Assembly: GCA_963844575.1 (NCBI GenBank)
Contig: CAWJOU010000005.1
Coordinates: 930,001-994,000, forward strand
Direction of reading: 5' to 3'
DNA: 64,000 nucleotides
Source of the DNA: DASZUK01 sp963844575
Lineage (GTDB): Bacteria > Actinomycetota > Acidimicrobiia > Acidimicrobiales > RAAP-2
Part shown: piece after piece, positions 47,013 to 56,100 of the stretch
Position numbering within the stretch: position 1 is the stretch's first letter
How the letters are laid out: every line of letters begins with the position of its first letter
Program-made: the position numbers and the translations under genes
The notes under the pieces: generated by a model
What the model saw: the letters and a program-made list of their open reading frames with translations, nothing else
Told to the model about the DNA's origin: nothing
The model's database searches: none

Positions 47013-47701
47013 CCGCCTCGCTCAACGCCGCCCGCTACCACCTCGTCCAGTGGTTCAACTACGCCCTGCTGCCCTGGATGGTCCTGGCGTTCGCCTTCGT
47101 CGCTGACATCGTCATCCTGAAGCTCACTCCGGCCGGTCACAACCCGAACCGCTGGGTCGGCGGCCTGGCCGCGATCTACTGCGTCCTCTTCGTCTGCGGG
47201 CTCGTGAGCGTCGCCCGGTCGTTGCCCTTCGGGCTCGCCCTCGGCCTGAGCCGGCGTTCCTACTACCTCGGCACCGCGCTGCTCGGCGGCGCTCTCGCCG
47301 TCGCCTACGGGTTGGCGATCACCGGCCTGCAGGCGATCGAGCGGGCGACCGACGGTTGGGGCATCCACATGGCCTTCTTCCGGGTGCCGTACATCCTCGA
47401 CGGACCGTGGTACCTGACGTGGCTGACCGCGGCGGTGGCGATGGCACTGCTCTTCGTCTACGGCATGTGGTTCGGGCTCGTCTTCCGGCGCTGGGGCGTC
47501 GTCGGCGTGATCGCCTTCGTCGCCGCCCAGGTGACCGTGGCCCTCGTCGGCGCGGTCCTCGCCAGCTGGACCGACGCCTGGTCGAGCATCGGCCACCTCT
47601 TCCACACGCTCAGCGCGGCCGGGTTGAGCGGCGTCCTCGTCGCCGTTGTCGCCGCGCTGCTCGCCGGCGGGTTCGCCACGATGCGCCGCGTCACCGTCTG
47701 A
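47009..47701 (+). CDS. ABC transporter permease-like membrane protein
   Basis: The 230-residue protein has six predicted membrane helices (ALLPWMVLAFAFVADIVIL, YYLGTALLGGALAVAYGLAI, VVGVIAFVAAQVTVALVGAV, LVAVVAALLAGGF among them). It is the only membrane partner of the upstream ATPase, so a homodimeric permease is likely. GAGGAGAAG precedes ATG 47009. The substrate is unknown; YtrA-type operons often respond to cell-wall antibiotics. Confidence 0.85.
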   Translation: MTASLNAARYHLVQWFNYALLPWMVLAFAFVADIVILKLTPAGHNPNRWVGGLAAIYCVLFVCGLVSVARSLPFGLALGLSRRSYYLGTALLGGALAVAYGLAITGLQAIERATDGWGIHMAFFRVPYILDGPWYLTWLTAAVAMALLFVYGMWFGLVFRRWGVVGVIAFVAAQVTVALVGAVLASWTDAWSSIGHLFHTLSAAGLSGVLVAVVAALLAGGFATMRRVTV

Positions 47702-47708
47702 CCCGATC

Positions 47709-48946
47709 TCACCCCCACAGCCCACAGATCGGAACGGCACGGATGCGGTCCCCGAGGTCGAACGGTCGAGGGCCGGTATGTAGGACGACGCCCTGGGCGA
47801 AGCGGTCGCCGAGACGATCGCGCAGCCACGTCAGGTGTCGGGCGTCGTCGCTGGTCGGCGCCGCTGAAGCCTTGACTTCGATCGCCACGATGCGACCTCC
47901 TCCGAGCTCGGCGACGAGGTCGACCTCGTGCCGGCCATGTTCCTCCCGCAGGTGGTAGAGCCGGGGTCGAGTTCGACTGAGAGGAAGCTCGGCTCGTAGC
48001 TGGCTGGCGACGAACGTGTCGAGGAGCCGACCGAGAAGGTCGCCGTCGCGCAGCACGCCGCGTTCGTCCACCCGGAGAAGGCTGGCGGCAAGAGCCGGGT
48101 CGATGACGTAGCGCTTGGGTCGTGCGGAGAGCCGATGGAGACGGTTCGACGTCCACGCCGGGATGGCTTCGACGAGGAACATGTTCGCCAGGAGGTGCTC
48201 GTATGCGTCGGCGGTCTTCCGGTTGACCCTGCAGCCTCGAAGATCGTGGACTCGGCGACGGTTCCGGCCGTGCTCACGGCGAAGCTCTCGAAGTATCGGC
48301 GCAGCCGCACCGGGTCACGGCCCGGGTCGGCGGCCGGAGCGTCTCGGGTCACCACCTGGTCGATGTAGCTCTCGAGCCAGGCGTCCCGGGCGTGTTGGCC
48401 CATATGGAGGGTCGGTTCGGGAAAGCCTCCTGCGAGGGCGAGCTGTAGGTAACCCCGGAGATCCGGGGCCTTCGATGAGGGCGTCAGCGGCTCGTCGTTG
48501 GCCAGGCGATCGAGAAAGGTCCCTCCGGCGGTGTTCCCCTGCAGTTCTCGCACGGTCATCCCGTACATCGGTACCCGGACGACCCTTCCCGTGCCGGGCC
48601 ACGTGACCTCGTCGAGGTCGGCGCGGACCGAGCCCGTCAGTAGGAACCTTCCCGGCCGGTAGTCGCCGTCGAGAGCACGCTTCACCGCGCCCAGCACCGT
48701 AGGGACTTCCTGCCACTCGTCGAGCAGGACCGGCTCGGTGAGCGTCGCCAACGCGGCGTCCGGGTCGGCCACGAAAGCGGCGGCTTCGGCCGGTCGATCG
48801 AGGCGGACCACGGTGTGGGCGAGGCGAGCGGCGGTCGTCGTCTTGCCGGTCGCTCGCGGGCCGGTGATCGCCAGTGCTGGAAGCTCTGCGAACAGTTCTT
48901 CCAAGAGGCCGTCGACGAGTCGCGGCTGGTACTGGCTGGCTGGCAC
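47709..48946 (-). pseudogene. DUF4143 AAA ATPase, frameshifted
   Basis: The protein has an N-terminal P-loop ATPase (LAITGPRATGKTTTA, PVLLDEWQEVPTVL, GRFLLTGS) and a C-terminal DUF4143 domain with a nuclease-like core (RPRLYHLREEHGRHEVDLVAELGGGRIVAIEVKAS). The two halves are in different frames. One extra G at the GGG run complementary to CCC 48227-48229 would restore EAAGVNRKTADAYEHLLANM. The DUF4143 PD-(D/E)xK-like site is intact. These proteins are common accessory genes of unknown role. GTG 48946 is preceded by three 23-bp repeats. Confidence 0.82.
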
Positions 48947-48947
48947 T

Positions 48948-49016
48948 GAGCCACAATACCACTTCTCGACTCCAAATAGTACCACTTTTCGACACACTTG
49001 AATACATCTTTTCGAC
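48948..49016 (-). repeat. Three contiguous 23-bp direct repeats upstream of the DUF4143 ATPase
   Basis: On the reverse strand three 23-base units begin at 49016, 48993 and 48970. All share GTCGA-AAG--GTA-T, with near-identity of units 2 and 3 over the first 14 bases (GTCGAAAAGTGGTA, GTCGAGAAGTGGTA). The array ends one base before the GTG start. A TACTAT -10-like box lies inside the second unit. The period is about two DNA turns, as for cooperative regulator binding. Confidence 0.8.
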
Positions 49017-49053
49017 AGCCGGTACGACGTTCCGGTCGGAGCTGCGAGGCCGG

Positions 49054-49932
49054 TCAGGTCCGGGTGCCGGCCAGCGCCTCCGCTCGGGCCGGCAGCGTCG
49101 GCGCGTCGATCACCGCGCAGACCGACGCGAACGCGTCCGTCGGGCCCCACCAGCGGAGGTCGTCGACCGAGCGGACGAGCGAGCGGTCCACCCGCAGCGT
49201 CGCCAGGTGCCGGAAGAGCAGCGCGTCGTCGTGGCCGTCCCGCAGCGCGGCCGCCAGCTTTGGTGCCCCCCGGACGGCAACGTCCCAGTCGGCCGGATGC
49301 TCGGGGATGGCCTCCAGGTGGCCCCACCGAGCGAGCACCGCGGCCGCCGACTTGGCGCCCCAGCCGGGGAGGCCGGGGAACCCGTCCGCGCTGTCGCCGA
49401 CGAGGGCGAGGTAGTCCGGGATCGACGCCGGCGGCACGCCGAACTTGGCGACGACGCCGTCCTCGTCGATCAGCCGCGACTGGCGTCGGTCGAGCTGGAC
49501 GATCCGGGTGCCCCGCACGCACTGGCCGAGGTCCTTGTCCGGCGTGCAGATGACGACCTGCTCGACCGTTGGGTCGTCGCCCGCTACCGCGGCCGCGCTG
49601 GCCAGCGCGTCGTCGGCCTCGACGTCGACCATCGGCCAGACCGTCACGCCCATGGCGACCAGCGCCCGCTCGAGCGGCCACGCCTGGGACCAGAGGTTCG
49701 GGTCGACGCCCTCGCCGGTCTTGTAGCCCGGCCACAGGTCGTTGCGGAACGACTCGATCACGTGGTCGGTCGCCACGCCGACGTGCGTCGCGCCGTCGCC
49801 GAGCAGGCCGAGGATCGACCAGAGCACCCCCCGGACCGCCGCCACCTCGAGGCCGTCCGCGTTGCGATGCGACGGGGCGCCGAAGAAGTGGCGGAACAGC
49901 TCGTACGTCCCGTCGACCAGATGCACCCGCAC
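49054..49932 (-). CDS. 5'-3' exonuclease (FEN/PolA-exo type)
   Basis: The 292-residue nuclease matches the 5'-3' exonuclease domain of DNA polymerase I as a stand-alone protein. Metal-binding acidic motifs are HLVDGTYELFRHFF, VDVEADDALAS, TPDKDLGQCV and VGDSADGFPGLPGWG, followed by the helix-hairpin-helix. It should remove flaps or RNA primers. GTG 49932 (VRVHLVDGTY) is chosen over a TTG at 49953. Confidence 0.9.
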   Translation of the reverse strand: MRVHLVDGTYELFRHFFGAPSHRNADGLEVAAVRGVLWSILGLLGDGATHVGVATDHVIESFRNDLWPGYKTGEGVDPNLWSQAWPLERALVAMGVTVWPMVDVEADDALASAAAVAGDDPTVEQVVICTPDKDLGQCVRGTRIVQLDRRQSRLIDEDGVVAKFGVPPASIPDYLALVGDSADGFPGLPGWGAKSAAAVLARWGHLEAIPEHPADWDVAVRGAPKLAAALRDGHDDALLFRHLATLRVDRSLVRSVDDLRWWGPTDAFASVCAVIDAPTLPARAEALAGTRT

Positions 49933-49936
49933 GGCG

Positions 49937-50311
49937 TCAGTCTGCCTCGGCAACGACGAGCGCCAGGACGGCGGCGTGACTGTGGTCGAGCAGCTTGGTG
50001 GCGGTCAGCAGCGTCACCGGGCCGCGCCGGCGCAGCGCCCGGAGCGACACGAGCGCGGCCGCCGGCTCCGGCCGCTCCAGCTCCGCCCGGTAGCGGGCGG
50101 CGAACTCGTCGAAGCGCGCCGGGTCGTGCGAGTACCACCGCCGCAGCTCGGTCGTCGGCGCGACGTCCGGCAGCCACTCGTCGAACGTCGCCTTCGCCTT
50201 CGCCACCCCTCGCGGCCAGAGCCGGTCGACCAGCACCCGGGTCCCGTCGTCGGGGCCCGGCGGCTCGTAGACGCGGGCCGTCCGGACCGCGCCGGCTCGT
50301 CCGTGTGCCAT
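49937..50311 (-). CDS. DUF488 family protein
   Basis: The 124-residue protein shows DUF488 motifs: RVLVDRLWPRGVAKAKATFDEW, then RWYSHDPARFDEFAARYRAEL and the C-terminal TLLTATKLLDHSHAAVLA. Function is unknown. It lies 4 bases from the exonuclease start in the same direction, so the two are co-transcribed. ATG 50311. Confidence 0.9.
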   Translation of the reverse strand: MAHGRAGAVRTARVYEPPGPDDGTRVLVDRLWPRGVAKAKATFDEWLPDVAPTTELRRWYSHDPARFDEFAARYRAELERPEPAAALVSLRALRRRGPVTLLTATKLLDHSHAAVLALVVAEAD

Positions 50312-50366
50312 CGCCCACCATTCTGCGCCAGTCGCCGGCTCGATGGCGGCTGCGTAGAGTCAGCGG

Positions 50367-51020
50367 GTGCCCGCTCCCCGCAAGGTGACCCCCCGGCAGG
50401 CGGCCGAGATCCTGGCGGCGGCCGACCCGGTGCTGGCCCGCCTGGTCGACGAGGCCGGACCGCCGCGCTTTCCTCGACCGACCGAGACGCACTTCGCCAC
50501 GCTCGTCCGCTCGGTGACCCACCAGCAGCTGGCCGGCGCGGCGGCCCAGGCCATCCACGGCCGGCTGGTGCTGGCCCTCGACGGCGAGGTCACGCCGGAG
50601 CGGCTGCTGGCCGTGCCGACGCCGGCCCTCCGGGCAGCCGGTCTCTCGGGCAGCAAGGTGGCGTCGCTCCAGGACCTGGCGACGAAGGTGCTCGACGGCA
50701 CGGTCGTCTTCGACTCCCGGCGGCTGGCCCGCGAGAGCGACGACGAGGTCGTCGCTCGGCTGACGACGGTCCGCGGCATCGGACGGTGGTCGGCGGAGAT
50801 GTTCCTCATGTTCCACCTCCGGCGCCTCGACGTCTGGCCGACCGGCGACCTCGGCGTACGCAAGGGGTTCGGGTTGGCCTGGGGCATCCCGATGCCGACG
50901 CCGAAGGCCCTCGACGCGCTGGGCGAGCCGTACCGGCCGTACCGGAGCATCGTCGCGTGGTACTGCTGGCGGGCCGTCCAGCTCTACACCGGCGCGGCGT
51001 CGACCGGCGTCACCGCCTGA
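50367..51020 (+). CDS. DNA-3-methyladenine glycosylase (AlkA/HhH-GPD type)
   Basis: The 217-residue base-excision repair enzyme has the helix-hairpin-helix and catalytic Asp: LTTVRGIGRWSAEMFLMFHL followed by DVWPTGDLGVRKG. It starts with ITHQQL-like TLVRSVTHQQLAGAAAQAI. It removes alkylated purines from DNA. GTG 50367 is divergent from the DUF488/exonuclease unit, so this is a small DNA-repair neighbourhood. Confidence 0.92.
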   Translation: MPAPRKVTPRQAAEILAAADPVLARLVDEAGPPRFPRPTETHFATLVRSVTHQQLAGAAAQAIHGRLVLALDGEVTPERLLAVPTPALRAAGLSGSKVASLQDLATKVLDGTVVFDSRRLARESDDEVVARLTTVRGIGRWSAEMFLMFHLRRLDVWPTGDLGVRKGFGLAWGIPMPTPKALDALGEPYRPYRSIVAWYCWRAVQLYTGAASTGVTA

Positions 51021-51069
51021 CCGGGCCGGTCCCCGACGCGACGACGTCGGGCGGCCGTAGCATGAGCGA

Positions 51070-51870
51070 GTGCGCAAGCAGTCCCATGCCGGCGGCCTGG
51101 GCACGTGGCACTTCGCGCTCGACGGGCCCGGGCTCGTCGCGCTCGTGACCACCCGGCACGGTGGCCGGAGCGCCGGGCCGTACCGCGGCCTGAACCTCGG
51201 CTTCCACGTCGGCGACGACCCCGACCACGTCGCCGCCAACCGCGAGCTCCTCTGCGATGCCCTCGGGTTCGAGACGTTGACGGTGGCCGACCAGCAGCAC
51301 GGCCGGCGGGTGGCCGTCGTCGACGGCTCGCTGACCGGGGCCGGGTACCGGTCGGACGCCGACGCCCGGGACCGCCTCGGCGAGACCGACGGGCTCGTGA
51401 CCGACCGGGTCGGCACGGCGCTGGCCGTCCTCGTCGCCGACTGCGGCCCGATCGTCCTCTTCGACCCGGTCCGCCGGGTGCTCGGTGTCGCCCACGTCGG
51501 GCGGCGCGGCGCGGTCCTCGATGTCGTCGGCGCCACCGTCGACGTCATGGCCGGCACGTTCGGCACCGACTCCGGTGACCTCCGGGCCGCCGTCGGACCG
51601 TGCATCGGCTGGTCGAGCTACGAGATCGGCGGTCCGGCCCTCGACGAGGTGCGTCAGGCGCTCGGCGACGACCTGCTCGAGCCCTCCCGGCCCGGCCACG
51701 CCCGCTTTGACCTCGTCGGCGCCATCCGCCGGCGACTGGCCGGCGCCGGCGTGCCCGACGAGCACGTCGAGGTGGCCGACGTCGACACGTTCGCCAGTAC
51801 GGCCGACGTCTTCTCCGACCGGGCCGAGCGGCCGTGCGGTCGCTTCATGCTGGTGGCCGCCCTCCGGTGA
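51070..51870 (+). CDS. pgeF: Multicopper-oxidase-like / purine nucleoside phosphorylase, YfiH family
   Basis: The 266-residue protein has the YfiH metal site (ADQQHGRR, VADCGPIVLF, GVAHVGRRGAV) and the family motif VGPCIGWSSYEIGG. Members act as purine nucleoside phosphorylases or remove misplaced amino acids in cell-wall precursors (PgeF). GTG 51070 is 49 bases after the glycosylase stop. Confidence 0.87.
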   Translation: MRKQSHAGGLGTWHFALDGPGLVALVTTRHGGRSAGPYRGLNLGFHVGDDPDHVAANRELLCDALGFETLTVADQQHGRRVAVVDGSLTGAGYRSDADARDRLGETDGLVTDRVGTALAVLVADCGPIVLFDPVRRVLGVAHVGRRGAVLDVVGATVDVMAGTFGTDSGDLRAAVGPCIGWSSYEIGGPALDEVRQALGDDLLEPSRPGHARFDLVGAIRRRLAGAGVPDEHVEVADVDTFASTADVFSDRAERPCGRFMLVAALR

Positions 51871-51989
51871 CCGCCGGACCCGGCACCGACGGGAGCGCCC
51901 CCGCGCCGATGATTTCCGGATGCCGGCGGCGTCGACCCTGACGAGACCGACCAGTGACGACCGATCGAACGATACAAAGGAGAGCATCG

Positions 51990-52772
51990 ATGACCACCCG
52001 TGACCAGGCGCCCGTCGGGGCGCCGTGCTGGACCGACCTCTGGACCTCCGACGTCGAGGGCAGCCGGCGGTTCTACCGCGAGCTGTTCGGCTGGGAGTCC
52101 AGTGACCCCGACCCGGCGTTCGGCGGGTACTTCATGTTCACCCGTGACGGCGTCCCCGTCGCCGGTGCCATGGGCGACATGGGCGACATGAAGGCCGACA
52201 ACACCTGGAAGCCGTACCTCGCCACCGACGACATCACCCGCACCGTGTCCGATGCCGGCACGGCCGGCGCCCAGGTCGTCGTGCCCGCGATGCCCGTCGC
52301 CGACCTCGGGACGCAGGGCGTGCTCATCGACCCGACCGGCGCGCCGATCGGCGCCTGGCAGCCCGGGACGTTCCATGGGTTCACCGTGATCGGCGAGCCC
52401 GGCGCGCCGAGCTGGTTCGAGCTGCACACCCGCGACTTCGCCGCGGCGATCGCCTTCTACGGCTCCGTGTTCGGTTGGGAGCTCGACCTCGTCGGCGACA
52501 CCGACGAATTCCGCTACGCCACCGCCCGCGTCCCGGGCCACGACGATCAGGTTGCCGGCGTCATGGACGCCTCCAGCTTCCTCCCCGACGGTGTGGGCGC
52601 CCGCTGGGCCGTCTACTGGGAGGTCGCCGACGCCCGCGCCGCGGCCGCCCGGGTGCCCGAGCTCGGCGGCTCGATCGTCGACGACGCCCAGGACACCCCC
52701 TACGGTCGGATCGCCACCGTCACCGACCCCACGGGAACCGAATTCCGGCTGCGGACCGCGCCCGCCGGCTGA
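51990..52772 (+). CDS. Two-domain VOC (glyoxalase-like) protein
   Basis: The 260-residue protein consists of two VOC units: WTDLWTSDVEGSRRFYRELFGWESS and WFELHTRDFAAAIAFYGSVFGWELD. Each repeats the beta-alpha-beta-beta-beta pattern and ends with TDPTGTEFRLR. Such proteins are often annotated as hydroxylase or glyoxalase relatives; the substrate is unknown. ATG 51990 follows AAAGGAG. Confidence 0.9.
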   Translation: MTTRDQAPVGAPCWTDLWTSDVEGSRRFYRELFGWESSDPDPAFGGYFMFTRDGVPVAGAMGDMGDMKADNTWKPYLATDDITRTVSDAGTAGAQVVVPAMPVADLGTQGVLIDPTGAPIGAWQPGTFHGFTVIGEPGAPSWFELHTRDFAAAIAFYGSVFGWELDLVGDTDEFRYATARVPGHDDQVAGVMDASSFLPDGVGARWAVYWEVADARAAAARVPELGGSIVDDAQDTPYGRIATVTDPTGTEFRLRTAPAG

Positions 52773-52815
52773 ACGCTGGCGCGCCGAGGGGTGGGATCCG
52801 GGGTGGCCGGTCGGT

Positions 52816-53208
52816 TCAGGCGGCCGACCGGCAGCCGCCGCCCGTCGGCACCGGCGCCCGGTCGAGATCGTCCAGCTCGATCGGCGTCATCCCGAGGACG
52901 ATCGCGGTGAGCCCCATCGCCCGGCGGGCCGTGACCCGCGCCCCGGCGCGCTGGGCGGTGACCGCCAGGCGGACGAGCGGCGACGTGCCGGCGGCGTTGA
53001 GGTACCGGAGCCCGGCCAGGTCGAGCACGTACGTCTCGGCTGGCTCCGACAATGCCAGGTCGACCGCCTGGTCGGCCGTGCCGGCCGCGTGCAGGTCCAG
53101 CTCACCGCGCAGCACGAGCGTCGTCGTCGGCGGCGTGTCCCGAAGGAGGACGGCCTCGAATCCCCGGTCCTGAAAACCCAGATGGAGGTAGTTCTGGCCA
53201 GGGCCCAT
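52816..53208 (-). CDS. STAS-domain protein lacking the phosphorylatable serine
   Basis: The 130-residue protein has an anti-sigma-factor-antagonist fold (TTLVLRGELDLHAAGTADQA, TYVLDLAGLRYLNAAGTSPL). The site that is DSSG in SpoIIAA-type antagonists reads NAAG, so a serine kinase could not switch it in the usual way. No anti-sigma gene is adjacent. ATG 53208 is the start. Confidence 0.82.
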   Translation of the reverse strand: MGPGQNYLHLGFQDRGFEAVLLRDTPPTTTLVLRGELDLHAAGTADQAVDLALSEPAETYVLDLAGLRYLNAAGTSPLVRLAVTAQRAGARVTARRAMGLTAIVLGMTPIELDDLDRAPVPTGGGCRSAA

Positions 53209-53350
53209 TCGTCACCAGCCTAACCGAGTAGAAACCTGTTTGCAACCGGGGTCTAACTTACGGGCCGGGCGCGGCGCACCGGCCCCTCGACCTACAACGG
53301 GCCGGAGCCGCCCGGCGCACGGCGTCTTTTCGCCGCTCCGCTTCTTTGGC

Positions 53351-54094
53351 TCAGCTTTTTCGGCCGGCCAGCGCCCGCAGGTCGCCGTCGTCGTCGTAGA
53401 CGAGCTCGACGTCCCGGTACCCGTGCTCGGCCAGGACCGGTCCGAGGGCATCGGCCTGGTCACCGCCGAGCTCGAGCAGGAGCGACCCGCCCGGCCGGAG
53501 CAGCGCGCCCGCATCGGCCGTGGCCCGTTCGAGGTCGCGGGTTCCGCCGGGACCACCGTCGAGCGCCACCCGGGGCTCGTAGGCGAGGACGTCCCGAGGC
53601 AGGAGGTGGAGGGCCTCGGTCGGGACGTACGGCACGACGGCGGTGACGACGTCGACGACACCGCAGACGTCGGCGGGGAGGCCGGCGGCCAGGTCACCCT
53701 CGTAGACGTCGACGCCGTTCGCCCGGGCGCAGGCGACGGCTCGGGGGTCGACGTCGGTGGCGAGGACCCGCGCCGCCGGTCGACGGTGGCGGAGGACGAC
53801 GGCGATCGCGCCCGCGCCGGTGCACAGGTCGACGGCGACGCCGTCGTCGGGCAGCCGGACCGCCGCGGTCGTGGCCATCGCCTCGGTCTGCCAGCGCGGT
53901 ACGTAGACGCCGGGATGGACGATCACTGCCTCGCCGCAGAACCGGACCGAGCCGACGAGCCAGGCGATCGGCTCACCGGTGCACCGCCGGGCCAGCAGGT
54001 CGGCCAGGCGATCGTCGTCCCCGTCGGTCGCGGCGAGCAGCGCGTCGGCTTCCTCGTCGGCGGCCACGCAGCCGGCGGCGACGAGCGCGGCCAC
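53351..54094 (-). CDS. HemK/PrmC-like methyltransferase with altered NPPY motif
   Basis: The 247-residue protein has the PrmC-like N-terminal helical part and a Rossmann methyltransferase: PRWQTEAMA, VDLCTGAGAIAVVL, VLATDVDPRAVACARANG. The NPPY position reads TAVVPYVPTEAL; other family members have NAPY, so the substrate-binding Asn is lost. It resembles 'putative protein N5-glutamine methyltransferases' of actinobacteria. GTG 54094 is uncertain. It lies 23 bases after the RidA stop. Confidence 0.8.
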   Translation of the reverse strand: MAALVAAGCVAADEEADALLAATDGDDDRLADLLARRCTGEPIAWLVGSVRFCGEAVIVHPGVYVPRWQTEAMATTAAVRLPDDGVAVDLCTGAGAIAVVLRHRRPAARVLATDVDPRAVACARANGVDVYEGDLAAGLPADVCGVVDVVTAVVPYVPTEALHLLPRDVLAYEPRVALDGGPGGTRDLERATADAGALLRPGGSLLLELGGDQADALGPVLAEHGYRDVELVYDDDGDLRALAGRKS

Positions 54095-54117
54095 CGTCGT
54101 CCGTCGACGGTCGCCCG

Positions 54118-54606
54118 TCAGCGGTCGACCTCGAAGACGCCCTCTACTTCGACGGCCATGCCGTAGTGGAGCTGTTGCGTCCCGACCGCCGAGCGGGCGT
54201 GCCGGCCGGCGTCGCCGAACACGGCGACGAGGAGGTCCGACGCGCCGTTCATGACGTCGGGGAGGCGGCTGAAGTCCTCCGTGCAGTTGACCATGCCGAG
54301 GAGCTTGACGATCCGGCGGACCCGCCCGAGCTCGCCGAGCTCGGCTTTGAGCGTCGCCAGCAGATTGAGCGCGGTCAGCCGGGCGGCCGCGTAGCCGTCG
54401 GCCTCGTTCCACTCCCGGCCCACCTTGCCGACGTACTGGTACGTGCCGTCGACGAGCGGGGCGTGCCCGGACAGGAACAGCAGGTCGCCCGTCCGGACGC
54501 ACATCTCGAAGTGGGCCAGCGGCGCCGGTGGCGCCGGCAGCTCCAGCCCGAGCGCCCGCAGCCGTTCCTCCGGCGTCGGCGACGTGGTCGGATGTGCAGG
54601 GGTCAT
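54118..54606 (-). CDS. RidA family protein (YjgH-like)
   Basis: The 162-residue protein matches the YjgF/RidA fold: GDLLFLSGHAPLVDGTYQYVGKVG, RLTALNLLATLKAELGELGRV, LLGMVNCTEDFSRLPDVMNGASDLL and GMAVEVEGVF. RidA proteins remove reactive enamines; this subgroup's substrate is unknown and the usual catalytic Arg segment differs. ATG 54606 overlaps the sigma-factor stop (ATGA). Confidence 0.9.
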   Translation of the reverse strand: MTPAHPTTSPTPEERLRALGLELPAPPAPLAHFEMCVRTGDLLFLSGHAPLVDGTYQYVGKVGREWNEADGYAAARLTALNLLATLKAELGELGRVRRIVKLLGMVNCTEDFSRLPDVMNGASDLLVAVFGDAGRHARSAVGTQQLHYGMAVEVEGVFEVDR

Positions 54607-55604
54607 GTCGGGACGGCTCGTTCGATGGCGGGCGCGGGCAGGTGCGGCGGCAGCCCGAAGAGTGGGAACAGCTCGGCCGCGTCGAGGAACGTGTGGAGGC
54701 CGGCGACCCGGTCGCCGGTGATCTCGAGGACTTGCAGGGCCCACGGCGCGTGGCCGCCGGTCGGGTCCATCCGGTATTGGCCGAAGGCCGGGCAACCGCT
54801 CGCCTCGGTGGCGAGGACGCGGGACCCGCGACAGCCGGCTCCGGGGCCGAGCATCCAGGAGCCGATGTCCTCGGCCCCCTGCAGCCACATCGCGAACGGT
54901 GGCATCGACTGGATGGCGTCTTCCCGCAGGAGGTTGACGATCAACGGGACGTCGTACCGCTCGAACGCGTCCATGAACCGCTCGACCAGCCGGGCCTGGG
55001 CCGGGTCCGGGGCGGCGGCACCGTGTTCGTCGGGGTCGAGGTCCCCGAGGGTGGCCCGGGCTCGCTGGAGGGCGCTGTTCACCGCGGCGACGCTCGTCTC
55101 CAGTACGTCGGCCGTCTCGGTCGCCGGCCACCGCAGCACGTCGCGGAGCAGGACGACGGCTCGCTGGCGGGCCGGCAGGTGCTGGAGAGCGGTGACGAAG
55201 GCCAGGCGGACCGACTCCCGCAGCACGGCCGTCTCGGCCGGGTCGGCGCCGTCGTCGAGCACCGCCCGGTCCGGCACCGGGAGGACCCACGACTCCTCGG
55301 CCAGCGTGGCGTCGAGGTACCGCTCCTCCGGCGGCCGGGCCGGGCCCATCGCCATCGGCCGGCTCCGGCGCTGCCGGCCGCGCAGCATGTCGGTGCAGAC
55401 ATTGGTGGCGATCCGGTACATCCAGGTGCGCACGGTCGAGCGGCCCTCGAAGCGGTCGGCCGCCCGCCAGGCCCGGACCATCGTCTCTTGCACCGCGTCC
55501 TCCGCGTCGAACGGCGAGCCGAGCATCCGGTAGCAGTAGCCGGTCAGCTCCCGCCGGTGCTCGTCGAGGAACGGCTCCAGCGCGGTGGCGTCGAGGGTCG
55601 GCAT
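54603..55604 (-). CDS. ECF sigma factor with SnoaL-like C-terminus (SigG/SigX5 type)
   Basis: The 333-residue regulator has sigma-2 (GYCYRMLGSPFDAEDAVQET, TWMYRIATNVCTDMLRGR), sigma-4 (LPARQRAVVLLRDVLRWPAT) and a C-terminal SnoaL-like domain of about 140 residues (LVERFMDAFERYDVPLIVNL). This fused domain is typical of SigG/SigX5-type ECF factors, which need no separate anti-sigma. It lies upstream of RidA and the PrmC-like gene in one operon. ATG 55604. Confidence 0.92.
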   Translation of the reverse strand: MPTLDATALEPFLDEHRRELTGYCYRMLGSPFDAEDAVQETMVRAWRAADRFEGRSTVRTWMYRIATNVCTDMLRGRQRRSRPMAMGPARPPEERYLDATLAEESWVLPVPDRAVLDDGADPAETAVLRESVRLAFVTALQHLPARQRAVVLLRDVLRWPATETADVLETSVAAVNSALQRARATLGDLDPDEHGAAAPDPAQARLVERFMDAFERYDVPLIVNLLREDAIQSMPPFAMWLQGAEDIGSWMLGPGAGCRGSRVLATEASGCPAFGQYRMDPTGGHAPWALQVLEITGDRVAGLHTFLDAAELFPLFGLPPHLPAPAIERAVPT

Positions 55605-55616
55605 AGGGCGGCCGGG

Positions 55617-56078
55617 TCAGGTCCGCGGCGTGAACAGGTACGTGGAGCTGGCTCGGGCGACGACCGTCCCGTCCTCGTCGGTGATCTCCGACTCCGCGAA
55701 CGCCACCCGGGAGCCGCCGGCGACCACCCACGCCCGACACTCGAGCGTCGTGCCGACCCGGACCGGGGCCAGGAAGCTCGTCTTCATCTCGACGTTCGCC
55801 GAGGTCACCTTGCGCCCGCTCGCGTGGGCGTACGTCACCGTCGCCGACCCCATCGCCGAGTCGGCCATCGCCCCGAGGAACCCGCCCTGGACGACGCCGA
55901 TCGGGTTGGCGAACCGCTCGTCGGCCAGCATGCGCCAGACCGTCCGTCCCGGTTCGGACTTGTCGACGCACGTCATCCCGAGCGTGAGCTCGCAGTTCGG
56001 GGGCACCTGGATCGCCGGCCGGGGCACCCGTGAGACGGTACCCGCCGCCGGGCGATCGTGTGCCGCCCGTGACGGCAT
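55617..56078 (-). CDS. PaaI-like hotdog thioesterase
   Basis: The 153-residue hotdog-fold protein has VVQGGFLGAMADSAMGSATVTY and VTSANVEMKTSFLAPVRVG. The active-site position usually HGG reads QGG, so catalysis may differ. It starts at ATG 56078 and lies 12 bases upstream of the sigma factor start, so it may be part of the same operon. Confidence 0.85.
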   Translation of the reverse strand: MPSRAAHDRPAAGTVSRVPRPAIQVPPNCELTLGMTCVDKSEPGRTVWRMLADERFANPIGVVQGGFLGAMADSAMGSATVTYAHASGRKVTSANVEMKTSFLAPVRVGTTLECRAWVVAGGSRVAFAESEITDEDGTVVARASSTYLFTPRT

Positions 56079-56100
56079 GGGCCCGGGACAAGATGGGGGA

